From assembly GCF_036884655.1 (NCBI RefSeq), contig NC_088347.1:19035001-19099000 (forward strand): 64,000 bases of DNA, given 5' to 3'. The DNA is from Musa acuminata AAA Group (Eukaryota > Streptophyta > Magnoliopsida > Zingiberales > Musaceae). Positions 11,962 through 21,900 of this stretch are shown here, piece by piece. The position numbers were made by a program, and so were the translations under genes. Position 1 is the stretch's first letter. Every line of letters begins with the position of its first letter. Under the pieces are notes generated by a model. That model ran no database searches. It had not been told where the DNA came from and was given only the letters and a program-made list of their open reading frames with translations.

Positions 11962-12900
11962 ATGTATATGTATATTGTGTGTGTGTTGTACGGATCCACA
12001 GTTTTATTCAGCATGAATTATTATATAATACATATATTCAGTATGATATATATATATATATATAATTCATTCTGGATAAAGTTGTGTCCGGATCTAAATT
12101 CAAACTCAAGTCAGAAATAAACCGATCCATAATTCGTTGCCGACGTGATAGTAAATGACATATTTGCCCTTTACGTGTGGCTTCTACGCACATCGAAATC
12201 GCTTGCCGCCCACCATTAGCTGCAATATATGACCAAATCGCGCTGCACATGTCGTCGGCATATCCTTCTCTGCTTTTCTTCCTCTTCGCCCCTCCCCCAC
12301 GTTAAAAGTCGACCTTAATCTCGCCGGCATGTCTGTTGTTACAGCGCACTCGGAAGCGCACGGAGAGTCACACCGCCCCAAAAGCGCTCCACGTTTGGCT
12401 GTAAAGCTGCGGACTTCCAGCCATAATGGCCTCGGCACTCTTCTAAAGGGTGTGTACTCCTACCACACTCCCTGCAAGCAAGCAGGAGAAGGACATGCGT
12501 TGTGGCATCTCAAGTTCATCAATTGATGAAATCAAATAATACACTTTTCATGCTGAATATTAGCAGTCATCATAATTGTGTTCTCCATCTTTCATTCAGT
12601 AGTTCCCTGTTTCTGATTTGCTTTTAGTTTCTGAGAGGAGGATGCGGTTTATGTTTTTGATCCCACCACCATCTTTATCGACAATCCCAACCTTTTCTGC
12701 TTCCTACCAACCTTTCACCTCTCTTTGTTTGTCTCCCACTATCCTCCTCCTCCTCCTCCTCGGGACATAAAGAAATCTGGAGGCTGGAGCTTTACGTTTC
12801 CTATCCGTAAGAAACCGCAGAATTAGCTCATGCTCTTCATGTGGATCAAGCTCTACTTATCTAGTAGTCCATCACAAAGTGTTCTTCTTCCATCGAGAGT
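11175..12900. other. Intergenic region between peptide gene and OFP gene
   Basis: It begins with the 3' UTR of the peptide gene (an AATAAA-like signal near 11239). A TA/TATG/TG microsatellite lies at about 11923-11988 and a shorter TA run at about 12045-12064. The last 350 bases are pyrimidine-rich and probably hold the promoter and leader of the OVATE gene. No other coding region is supported. Confidence 0.5.
11923..11988. repeat. TA/TATG/TG compound microsatellite
   Basis: Consecutive TA dinucleotides pass into GTAT and then GTGTGT units. This is simple-sequence DNA with no coding content. Confidence 0.9.
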
Positions 12901-12911
12901 GTAGTTTGCAG

Positions 12912-13733
12912 ATGGGCAATCATCGATTTAGGTTATCTGACATGATGCCTGGCTCCTGGTTCTACAAGCTCAAGGATATAGGCAGATCAACCAGACGCCA
13001 GAGCATCCACAACACCATGAAGCGAAGTCATCCTCATACATCTTCGCCACCCAGAGAACTGGCTCAACTCCCTCGAAGATCCTCCTACTACGTCTCCACC
13101 AGAGAAAGAACAGAGGGGTTTCCTCGTTCTCCTGTCAACCACAAGGCCTCAGACACTCATTTCCCCGCATTATCTCCGAGAAAGACCAGAGCAAACATCC
13201 AAAGGAAGGCTACAGAGTCTGAAAGCACATCGTATCGTGACTACGTTGATCGATGCCATGAAAATTCCTCCACGGATGACAACACCATGGGCACCATGAG
13301 TGGAGACTTGGAAGTACTGTCGGAGCTTAAACTACCACCAATTCTGACGAAACCGATAAAGGATGTCCATGACGATGACGCACCGGACAAGACTTGCGTT
13401 CTTCGGGAGCACAGGAAGCGGATTGGAAGGAGACCAGAGGTCAGAGCTTATCGCACTCCACGCCTCGCCGGTCTCCAGGCTTACAGGAACCGTAAGTCAT
13501 CAGTGCAACAGAGCAAGGCATTACTGGGGAGCTTGGTGGTGGTGAAGTCGTCCTCGGATCCGCAAAGGGATTTCAGGGAGTCGATTGTGGAAATGATCAT
13601 CGGAAACAACATTCGATCGCCGAAGGAAATGGAGGAGCTGCTAGCGTGCTACTTATCGTTGAATTCGTGGAAGTATCACAGTCTCATTGTCAAGGAGTTC
13701 CAACAAATCTGGCTCGAATTCAGCTCCACTTAG
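12912..13733 (+). CDS. OVATE family protein (transcriptional repressor)
   Basis: An intronless frame of 273 residues. Start ATG at 12912 gives MGNHRFRLSDMMPGSWFYKLKD, matching the conserved N-terminus of the OFP1/OFP2/OFP5 type (the short MGN-x-RF-RLSDMMP-x-W-FYKL segment, basic and thought to bind DNA). The middle is Ser/Arg-rich and poorly conserved. Residues about 206-270 are the OVATE domain: VVVKSSSDPQRDFRESIVEMI, then a Met-Glu-Glu-Leu-Leu segment, and the closing FQQIWLEF. OFPs act in the nucleus as repressors, partnering KNOX and BELL homeodomain proteins and TRM proteins to control cell wall and organ shape. Lack of introns and length are typical of the family. Which OFP number it corresponds to cannot be told by eye. 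Confidence 0.93.
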   Translation: MGNHRFRLSDMMPGSWFYKLKDIGRSTRRQSIHNTMKRSHPHTSSPPRELAQLPRRSSYYVSTRERTEGFPRSPVNHKASDTHFPALSPRKTRANIQRKATESESTSYRDYVDRCHENSSTDDNTMGTMSGDLEVLSELKLPPILTKPIKDVHDDDAPDKTCVLREHRKRIGRRPEVRAYRTPRLAGLQAYRNRKSSVQQSKALLGSLVVVKSSSDPQRDFRESIVEMIIGNNIRSPKEMEELLACYLSLNSWKYHSLIVKEFQQIWLEFSST

Positions 13734-14902
13734 ATTGTGACGAAATGTCTAGCTTGTTGTAGAAACTGATATTTGCAAGAGAAGCTGCGTGATGTAAAGA
13801 ATGGTAGAATGTCCAGTGTAACTACGCTACACTGGTGATCTTGTGCTTCTCTGTTTTCGTGTATAGGTTCGATTTCTTTTGCAATCTGATTCGTACATTG
13901 TGTGTCGACAGCCTGTGGGACTCTTCACTTGCACACAGTTGAGCTTCTTTTAGCGTTTGTGCTTTGGATCGGATATCATGACTCCTGCCATTGGTAGGAG
14001 AAGCAGTATTGGATAACCAGCACGATGCCCAGTCGTCCCACTGTTTCCTCAGCTATTGCTGTTGTAAGATGGCTGCGACGTCGAAGGTCTGGGCTCGAGT
14101 CTTCTTCCACCTCTTTATCCACTTCGATATCGGTTGTGGTTTGAGCTGGTTCTCTTCATGGATTGAAGGTGAGCAAACTGGCTCTGGTCATCGTTGTCGC
14201 CCAAGGAGGATATTGAAGGATGTCGTTCCATCATTATGTGCACAGTATCGATCTCCACGAGAATATGTCAGTGTCTTAGGAACGTTATAGTAGTGACTTA
14301 GATAGAGGTGGAAGAGACACAGGGACGGACACTTCATCTGAATCTGATTGTTCAGATTCAAACTTTTATGAGGAACTATAAATACGAGATGGAATTCAAA
14401 CTATGATAATTCAAACTTTTATGAGGAACTATAAATACGAGACAAAGTGTAAGGCTTTCAATTGGTCTGCTGCCACCTCTAAAGCCAACAGGATTATATC
14501 TCGAGGACGAAGTCAATCATCTGTGGTTCAAGAAAAATAAACCAACGGCTTTCCTTGTGAGGGTAAAGTCAAAATCATGTCTAGTTGACTTCTGGTCAAG
14601 CTGTAATCAAATCTAACCTTTTTTTGTATTTTGGAGAGAAAAATTCCAGGTTGGCTCCACTGGCGGGAGAGATTTGAAGCTCCCGCTCCCTCTCCCTCGC
14701 TCTACTGCTTCCGTAAAGTTCGATTTGATATGGCTCATCTTCCCCATTAGAGTGAATGCCCTTTGGCGGCTGGGACGATCCCTGCGTCACGAATGGTCTC
14801 CCCCATTTTCTGAGACACGACTTCGAAGGCGAGGATGGAGGGAGCAGTGGTCTCTGCGGTAAATTTAATAGAAATATAAAACGGAATCAAATTAAATAAC
14901 AT
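13734..14902. other. Intergenic region between OFP gene and tRNA-Ile
   Basis: It starts with the OFP 3' UTR. A 34-bp direct repeat lies at 14356-14389 and 14409-14442. Short open frames at 13991-14290 and 14596-14862 show no domain or typical gene structure. Confidence 0.45.
14356..14442. repeat. 34-bp exact direct repeat, period 53
   Basis: The same 34 bases (starting ATTCAAACTTTTATGAGG, ending ATAAATACGAGA) occur at 14356-14389 and 14409-14442, with a 19-base spacer. This looks like a local tandem duplication. Each copy contains CTATAAATA, a possible TATA box. Confidence 0.85.
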
Positions 14903-14976
14903 GGCCTATTAGCTCAGTTGGTTAGAGCGTCGTGCTAATAACGCGAAGGTCGCAGGTTCGAAACCTGCATGGGCCA
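14903..14976 (+). tRNA. trnI-AAU: tRNA-Ile (anticodon AAT)
   Basis: A 74-nt cloverleaf without intron. The acceptor stem GGCCTAT pairs with ATGGGCC, with one T-G wobble. The D arm is GCTC/GAGC, the anticodon stem TCGTG/CGCGA encloses loop CTAATAA with anticodon AAT, and the T arm is GCAGG/CCTGC around TTCGAAA. Discriminator A is at 14976. The A box (TAGCTCAGTTGG) and B box (GGTTCGAAACC) are intact. A CAA motif lies about 15 bases upstream and a T7 run at 14985-14991 serves as Pol III terminator. It is nuclear by its type and setting. Confidence 0.96.
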
Positions 14977-14984
14977 ATATTTAA

Positions 14985-14991
14985 TTTTTTT
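14985..14991 (+). terminator. Pol III terminator after tRNA-Ile
   Basis: Seven consecutive T residues lie 9 bases after the discriminator base, enough for RNA polymerase III termination. Confidence 0.8.
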
Positions 14992-15704
14992 GAGCTTTCA
15001 TTAGTTTTGTGGGCTTTGGGCTTTTATGGGTAACCTTTATCAGTTCATTATGAGATTAGATCCGAGATAAACATTAGCTAAAACTTTGGGAGGGTCAACG
15101 TCGGGTCAACGTCTAACCCCACAAGCTCCTCACAGATTGCGTGGCGATGCACGGCTCGGCTCACCGAATCCCCGTGTCGAACCTTTTAATGCGACGACTT
15201 CCGATGCCTCTCGAGTGCTAGGCCCCGCTCCCCGTCATTGGACCGCACCTGGTGGCCCTCCTGGTTTGACCCGTCACTTCTTACTCGAGGTGGGATCGGC
15301 AACAATTATCATCCCTTTGTGCGGACACCTTTCTCTCAATTGTCCACTTTTCGACCGTTCGATTTGCCAGTTTCCGATCAACCAGGCCACTTTCAAGAAA
15401 GCATTTGCAGAGCAGATCAGAAGAACAGGTCAGTCGCGTCGGCCCCACCAGTTCCCTGTTCCAATAGGCGTACTGTTGCTGCTATTATTCGGACGGCAAA
15501 CAACTTTTGTCGGTCATAACTCTCTGCCACGTACAGAATATCCTGTTGCTATTGGCGTCCGCTGTGTTGTATGGAACGGTGGATCTCGAAAAGGTTTCCC
15601 CGCAGTCGGCACCGGTCTCATCTTTTAGCGGGGCAGCGAGGCATGCTGTGGCGAGAGGCCGCTCGCTCGCCTCTCTCATCTTCCCTCGCTTCCGTCGCTT
15701 ACAT
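14992..15704. promoter_or_regulatory. Promoter and leader region of the ERI1-like gene
   Basis: Between the tRNA and the exonuclease gene the sequence is GC-richer and pyrimidine-rich toward its 3' end, fitting a promoter and 5' UTR. Two TTGACC W-box-type cores on the minus strand (15093-15098 and 15104-15109) sit 11 bases apart. A 180-codon frame at 15086-15628 has no recognisable domain and is probably accidental. A 5'-UTR intron at 15705-15854 (CAT/GTAAGAA to TTTTAG) is possible. Confidence 0.4.
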
Positions 15705-15858
15705 GTAAGAACGGCAAATCTGAGCCGAGAGAGATCCGGTTTTTTTTCTTCTGTTCTTCTTGATCGAATCAAGGGCTGGTTTGTTCGATTTAAGATGAGT
15801 TGTTCCGTTTATCCTGGTGGATTTTGATTTTGTTTCGATCGTGGTGGGTTTTAGGTCG

Positions 15859-15879
15859 ATGATGGGGAGCAGAATCTGA
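15859..15879 (+). promoter_or_regulatory. Short upstream ORF in the ERI1-like leader
   Basis: ATGATGGGGAGCAGAATCTGA is a complete 6-codon frame that ends 35 bases before the proposed main ATG at 15915. It starts just after the putative 5'-UTR acceptor. If the leader is as inferred, it could lower translation of the main frame. Confidence 0.45.
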
Positions 15880-15914
15880 CAGTTACCTGGAGGAACATAG
15901 CGTCCTCTGGGATT

Positions 15915-18900
15915 ATGATTCATCGGCCAGCCGAAGGTAGGATATTCTCATTGTCAGATCTTCGAATATTCGTGTGTTTTTCCGGTGAAAGATCGTATCT
16001 TTTATGGGTTAGTGATCGGTCTTTGGGAGTTGTAATGTAGGGGCGGTCAGTAGTATGAACGATTTGATTTGTTTTAGATATGGGCTCTTGAATTGGAAGA
16101 TTCTTCTGTTTGCTATCACCAATTTTTTTCTTGTTTTCTTGTAGCAGATGTATCAAAAACAATTCTTTCAGAGAGTAATGTGAAGATCAATTTTTTTTTG
16201 TCCTTTTTTGTTTATAGTTTGTTAAATAGCTGTGGTTGATTTTTAGAATTATTTGGGTTGTCATTCTTGTTAGAATTTTGTTAAATTCATATATACTTGC
16301 TTGTTTGTCTTTTTTTTTCTTGTGATATGATCTCTTGAAGAAATTAGCAATTCGATAGTATATTTCCTGAAGAGTGGAATGGGCTTTGCACTAGAATACA
16401 TGTATTCGTTTGCCAATGTGCTTGGAGTTAGTTTTTAAGTTTTTGGCAGACGAGTGGTACGTGAGGCAATTGAACTTTATTTGATGAAAACTTGCTCTGT
16501 TTTATATATTGTGCGTCTACTAGAACTGTATAGCATACTACTGGCACATGAAGCACCTAGTACTAGACCACTCAGGTTTAGGCTAACACTGGATTTATAG
16601 GGAAGAACACTCAGCTATATATTGTGCCTTGAGCAGAACTTTATCAATAGATTTGATAGGAGAAATGACGTAGAACAGAGTAGGAAAGTAGAGAGAGAGA
16701 GAGGGGAAGAGAAACAAAGAAAAGTGTGAGATAAGAGAGGAGAGTAACAGACTAGAGAAATATATTTTTTTTCATTCAAATCTGAAAAATGCTTGATCCA
16801 TTGACAAGCTCCACTATTTATAGGCATTTTGAAACCTTGATACAATTAATGAAGATAATGATTTTCAAGAGTAATCTCCTAAGGAATTAGTATACTTATT
16901 AGAAATCCTAAATATGACTTTTAGGATATCTAAATAGTAAATAAGTGCACTTAATACAAAGTGAGTTCCTAGAAAGACCAAAAGACTTGACAATGATCAC
17001 GCCACTGAGTATCCAAAGTAATCCAAGTGGTATCAGAAGTTGGATGATCATGCCACTTGGCAAAAAAGTGTTGAGTAATGCTAGTAATAGATGTGACAAG
17101 GTGGTAATGAAGAATGGCCTCTACATCATCCCCATGTTGTGAGAGAATCGGTGCTTTGGGAGGGTTGTCACATGTAGGAACACCGGTAGTAGATAAAGAA
17201 TGAGGCTCAAAAGTACCATGATATGGAGTTAAATGATCCACATTGAAAATTGGACTAATATTTAAATTGGAAGGCAAATCGAGCATATATGCATTAGGTC
17301 TCGATTTTTGGATAATGAGAGAAGGACCAATGGCTCGGGAATGCAACTTTTTGAATGAATTTTTAAGGAACTCTCAAGGCAAACGCAAACCAAGAGATAA
17401 TCGGCAACTTGACTCTTGGCTTTTACAATGTGCATTAGTAGCAAATTTGTAACTTTCATTACTTATAGCAATTTTATGTCGAATCTCAACATGCAAATCA
17501 TAAATATGTGAAGTGAAGGAGTAGGCTGGTTCTAAGGCATGATAGTTAAGTGGAAAGGGTGCAAGGTCAATGGGGGTACGAGGAGTATAGTCAAGGGCAG
17601 TTTGAAATAGGCTTTTTCCGGTAGAGCGATCGACTGAGTTATTGTATGCAAATTCTGCAATGGGTAAGGTTATGTCCCACTTTTCGAGTTTCTCCTCAGC
17701 TGAACATCTAAGAAGATTTCCTAAGGAACGATTAACAATCTCAGTTCGACCATCAATTTCAGGATGTAAAGCTAAAGGGACCTTCAATGTTGTACTAAAT
17801 AGTTTCTATAAAGTTTTTCAAAAGTAGCTAACAAATTTCATATCCTTTCAAACACCATGGTTAAGGGCAAGCAATATAATTTAATCATTTTTTGAAAAAA
17901 ATAATTTAGCAATTTGTGAGGCATCGTTGGTCTTGGGATAAAGTGGTCTATTTTTGAAAATCGATCAACAACAGCAAGAATAGAGTTATGGCCACGGGTT
18001 GTTTTGGGAAGTCCAAGGGCAACATCTAAACTCACATCTTACCACGGTGAATGTGAAATGGGTAATGGGGTGTATAGACTAGTACTGTGCTTGCGAGTTT
18101 TGGCAATTTGACAAGTGTGAACTGCGACACCACTCGAGTAATATCTTGCTTTAAGGAAGGCTAGTAAAATATATTCTCGACTAATGCAATGGCTTTGTGT
18201 CGGCCTAAGTGACTTGCTAATCCACCCACGTGCATTTCCCAAACAAGAAAGTCTCGAAGAGAGGATCGGGGAACACAAAATCTAATAGATCGAGAAAGGT
18301 AACCATCCTTAAGAATGAAGTCTGTATGTTCACAACTGTTTTCATCTTGGACTTCTCGATATATGTGAGTAAAGTCTGGACATTAGGTATACTCTTCTTT
18401 TCATCACTCGAATCCTATGACCTTGATACTCATTGTAACACCTCCGATTAGTCCCACATCAGAAGTGGGCAAGATTAAGATTGGCTTATTAGGGTTTGAT
18501 GAATATATTACTATCAACTTCAGCCTAAGCATTTTGGCCAATGGTTTAGGCCAAACGAAGTTGATAGGCCAGTTAGCCCATTAGGCTCGGGTCGTGACAC
18601 TCATGGTAGATAGGATTGTAGAAATTCTACTAAGGGCATCAATAGCTTTGTTTTGAGTGTCAGAATAATGCATAATTACAAAAGATTTAGGATCCAATAA
18701 GTGGAGTCCCTTAATTGTTGGGGCTTGTTGAGGAGACTTGAGAGTTCTTCATTTGTCTTTTTCTGACAATTTTGTCGATCGTAAGATGATTTTTTTGCCT
18801 TTGTATGAAAAGACATAAGTGTTTTTTTTTTCATGATTGGTAACATCAAGGTCATACAACCAAGGCCAACCTAAAAGAATGTCGGCAATGTCTATTAGTA

Positions 18901-21900
18901 GGACATCACAGTAAATCTCATCTTGGGAATCATCCATTTTGATTGGTACTAGGCATCTCTCGGTCACGGGTAGAGTGGTTTTGTCAATCTAGGCTACTTT
19001 AAATGAGGTTGGATGTGACTCTACCTTAATGTTTAGTCTCTTGATAGTAGATTTAAGATACGTTTATAGTGCTACCCCTATCAATAACCAATTTGCAAGT
19101 TCTTTCCTTGCTTCGGATAAGAGTATGGTAGATACTTATCCTCTTCCATTCATTGGAATCACTAGTAGTAGATAGAATAATGCAGACAATATTAACATGG
19201 GCATCTTTAATTTTTAGTTCATGTTCGTCTACTGAGTAGGCTTCTGGTTCAACTATTTGATCTACTTCCTTGATTTGATCCTTTGGTTCTTGTTTTAAGG
19301 TAAGAGTACGTTGAGGACAACAAGAGGCAACGCGACCTCTATTATGACAATAATGATACTGGACTGAAGACGAACTAGTTTGAGAATCAATAGTTGAACG
19401 AGCTAGACGATTCATAGTTGGGCTAGGATTGTTGAGAGATTGGGAAGATGCTCGACGAATTAGATAAAGTTTAATGTACTTCTTAATCTCAAGGGCTCAT
19501 CGAGAAGCTTTCTCCATGGTGTCGGGGAAACTAAGGGAGATTTCCTGTTGGATGTTAAACCTCACTATGTTGGTTTAGGGATTCATTAGGATTGGTTTGG
19601 TTTTCACCTCATCGAGTCATGATAATGCTATCGAAAATTACTCTTTGGTAATGAGGTTGTTAATTATTACAATGCACAAGGTAGAAATGCAATGTTTCAA
19701 ATGGTTCTCACTTTTTTTCCTCACTTTTTGTTTTGCTTTTTTGGACAACTTTCAAGGGTTCAAATTTTAGTGGAACTGTAGTTGTAGCTAAAGGGGAGAG
19801 AGAGGGTGATAAATAGAAAAAAAGGAGAAGGTGCAAGGATCCTTGAGTGTTGATCGTAGCTTTTGCTGTTAGTTGGAACCTAATGGGGTACAGGGTTGTT
19901 TCTTGATGTGCTCTGATACCAAACTGATGTAGAACAAAGTAGGGAAGTGGAGAAAAAGAGAGGGGAAGAGAAAGAAATAAAGAGAGGAGAGTAGGAGATT
20001 AAAGAAGGTGCAATTCTTTCCATTCAAATCTGAAAAATGCTTGATCCATTGATAAACTTCACTGTTTATAGGGTTTTAGGAGCCTTGGTACAATTAATGA
20101 AGACAATGATTCTCGAGAGCAATCTCCTAGGGAATTGATGTGCTTTTCATGAATCTAAAATGTGACTTCTAGGATATTTAATATAAGAGCGCACTTAATA
20201 TAAAAGGAGTCCCTTGAAAGATCAAGACTTTTTTTTTTAATTTTCAACACAATGTTTAGAATTTCTAGACCAACTAATTGATGATTTTTTGTTGATTTTT
20301 TTCCCTACAATAATTTTTTTTGAAATTCTTTGTAAAGCTAGATGGCTCTCCATCAAGAAGGTTTTGATATTATTCTCCTATATAGAAAAACTAAAAAACA
20401 AATTAGTGTCCAAAATTGAAGTTAACCAGAGAGACTAGAGGTGGACTCCTGTACAATAATACTTCAATGGTCTAGTATTTTACTCCTGTACAAATTCATG
20501 TAGATTATTTAAGGTAACCTGAGAAACAAATTCATGTTGGCAAGGACCAGTTACACATGATATTTGCCGGTAATTTATTTGGATCATTATTTTACCAACA
20601 TAATCATGGCCTGTGTGGAAGCTTTAAAGGCATCACTGAATAAGTTGGAAGAAGCCACTGATTCTATTGTGACCACGTTCTGTAAGAACTCAAAATTTTG
20701 AACTAAAATACATTGAAACATACAAATATCACCATATTCTTAGCCCTCTTGATCGACTCATCATACCCCTCCATCTAGTTTGCTGGGCTCTTGATACTTG
20801 ATGAACTTGCAAAGGTGGATCTAAGTGCTAGGTTGGAGGTATCAAACTTTACACCGAACAAGATTAGTAGATTATTTCAAATTAAACACAACCTCAAAGG
20901 TTTTTGTAATGGTTTCATGACGATGGATCAATAACACTATGAGACACAAACATCATTGGCCATGCAATATCACTATTCATGGCAGATATGATTGGTAAGT
21001 AGTTAATCACACTCTATATATGATTCAGTGATTTGAAAAGTGCTAGGCGCCAAAAGGCGCTAAGGTCCAAAAACGCCCGAGGTGCTAGGCGCTTGCTTGA
21101 GCGAAGTGAGACGCTAAAATATAAAAATATATAATATAATTAATAAATATAATTATTTAAATAAAAGATGCTATTAAATTAAGAAAATCGGGTACAAACA
21201 CAATGTCACATTAATAAAAAGTCTCAAAAATCAAAACAATAAAATTTTACATCAAATCTATTGAGTTGCTTTGTACACTTACCATTTATTCTGAAACCTA
21301 ACAATAGTTTTAAATAAATAAAAATTAATAGTATTAAAATTAAAATAATATATTATTAATGTAATAAATAAAAAAATTATTATTAGTATACACTTAGCAG
21401 TATAGTGTTAATATACTGTTAACAGTATAGTGAGAAGAGTGTGAGAAGACCGAGACTGCTGAGGCCAAGGTTCGCAATACCGTATCGTACCGGTGTTTCG
21501 ACCTGGGCTCGGTATCGGTACGGTACGGTATATCGAGCGGTACACCCAGGCAAGGTTCGCCGTACCGTACCGTACCGGCGTTTCGACCCGGGCTCGGTAC
21601 CGGTATGGTACGGTATACCGCTCGGCACACTCACGTGTACCGAGCACTGTACACCGCTACAGTGTTACTGTACACTGCTACAGTGTCGGTACGGTACGGA
21701 GCGGTCCGCGTACCGCTGGCCTGTCGGACCGGTATGTACCGCCCGTACCGGGCGGTACAGTCCGGTACGGCAAACCTTGCACCCAGGTGTACCGAGCGGT
21801 ATACTCAGGTGTGTCGAGTACTGTAGCTATCGGATCGGTAACAAGCGGTCCGCGTACCGGTAACCTATCGGACCGGTACATACCGCCCGTACCGGGCATT

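Larger units (their letters stand above)
16676..20249 (-). mobile_element. Decayed Ty3/gypsy LTR retrotransposon, internally deleted
   Basis: The element lies antisense within the first coding intron of the ERI1-like gene. Two LTR copies in the same orientation flank it (16676-16992 and 19925-20249). On the minus strand the 5' LTR is followed, after 3 bases, by a primer-binding site TGGTATCAGAGC (19921-19910), complementary to initiator tRNA-Met. Then come a degenerate gag zinc knuckle and aspartic protease (about 19415-18749), an RNase H tail reading NKAIDALSR (about 18640), and integrase (about 18035-17374, with DGRTEIVNRSLGN). A chromodomain-like C-terminus is at about 17346-16969. Reverse transcriptase and most of RNase H are missing, so there is an internal deletion near 18680-18750. 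Frames are broken by stops and shifts and the protease motif is altered. The element cannot move on its own. No matching target duplication was found. Confidence 0.85.

Noticed and set aside
13991..14290. 99-codon frame after the OVATE gene
   Set aside because: No recognisable domain. It lies in a probable downstream flank.
15086..15628. 180-codon frame between tRNA-Ile and the exonuclease gene
   Set aside because: No recognisable domain, no typical protein composition, and it overlaps the likely promoter and leader.
16676..20249. Target-site duplication for the gypsy element
   Set aside because: The bases next to the two outer LTR ends do not match convincingly, so none is claimed.
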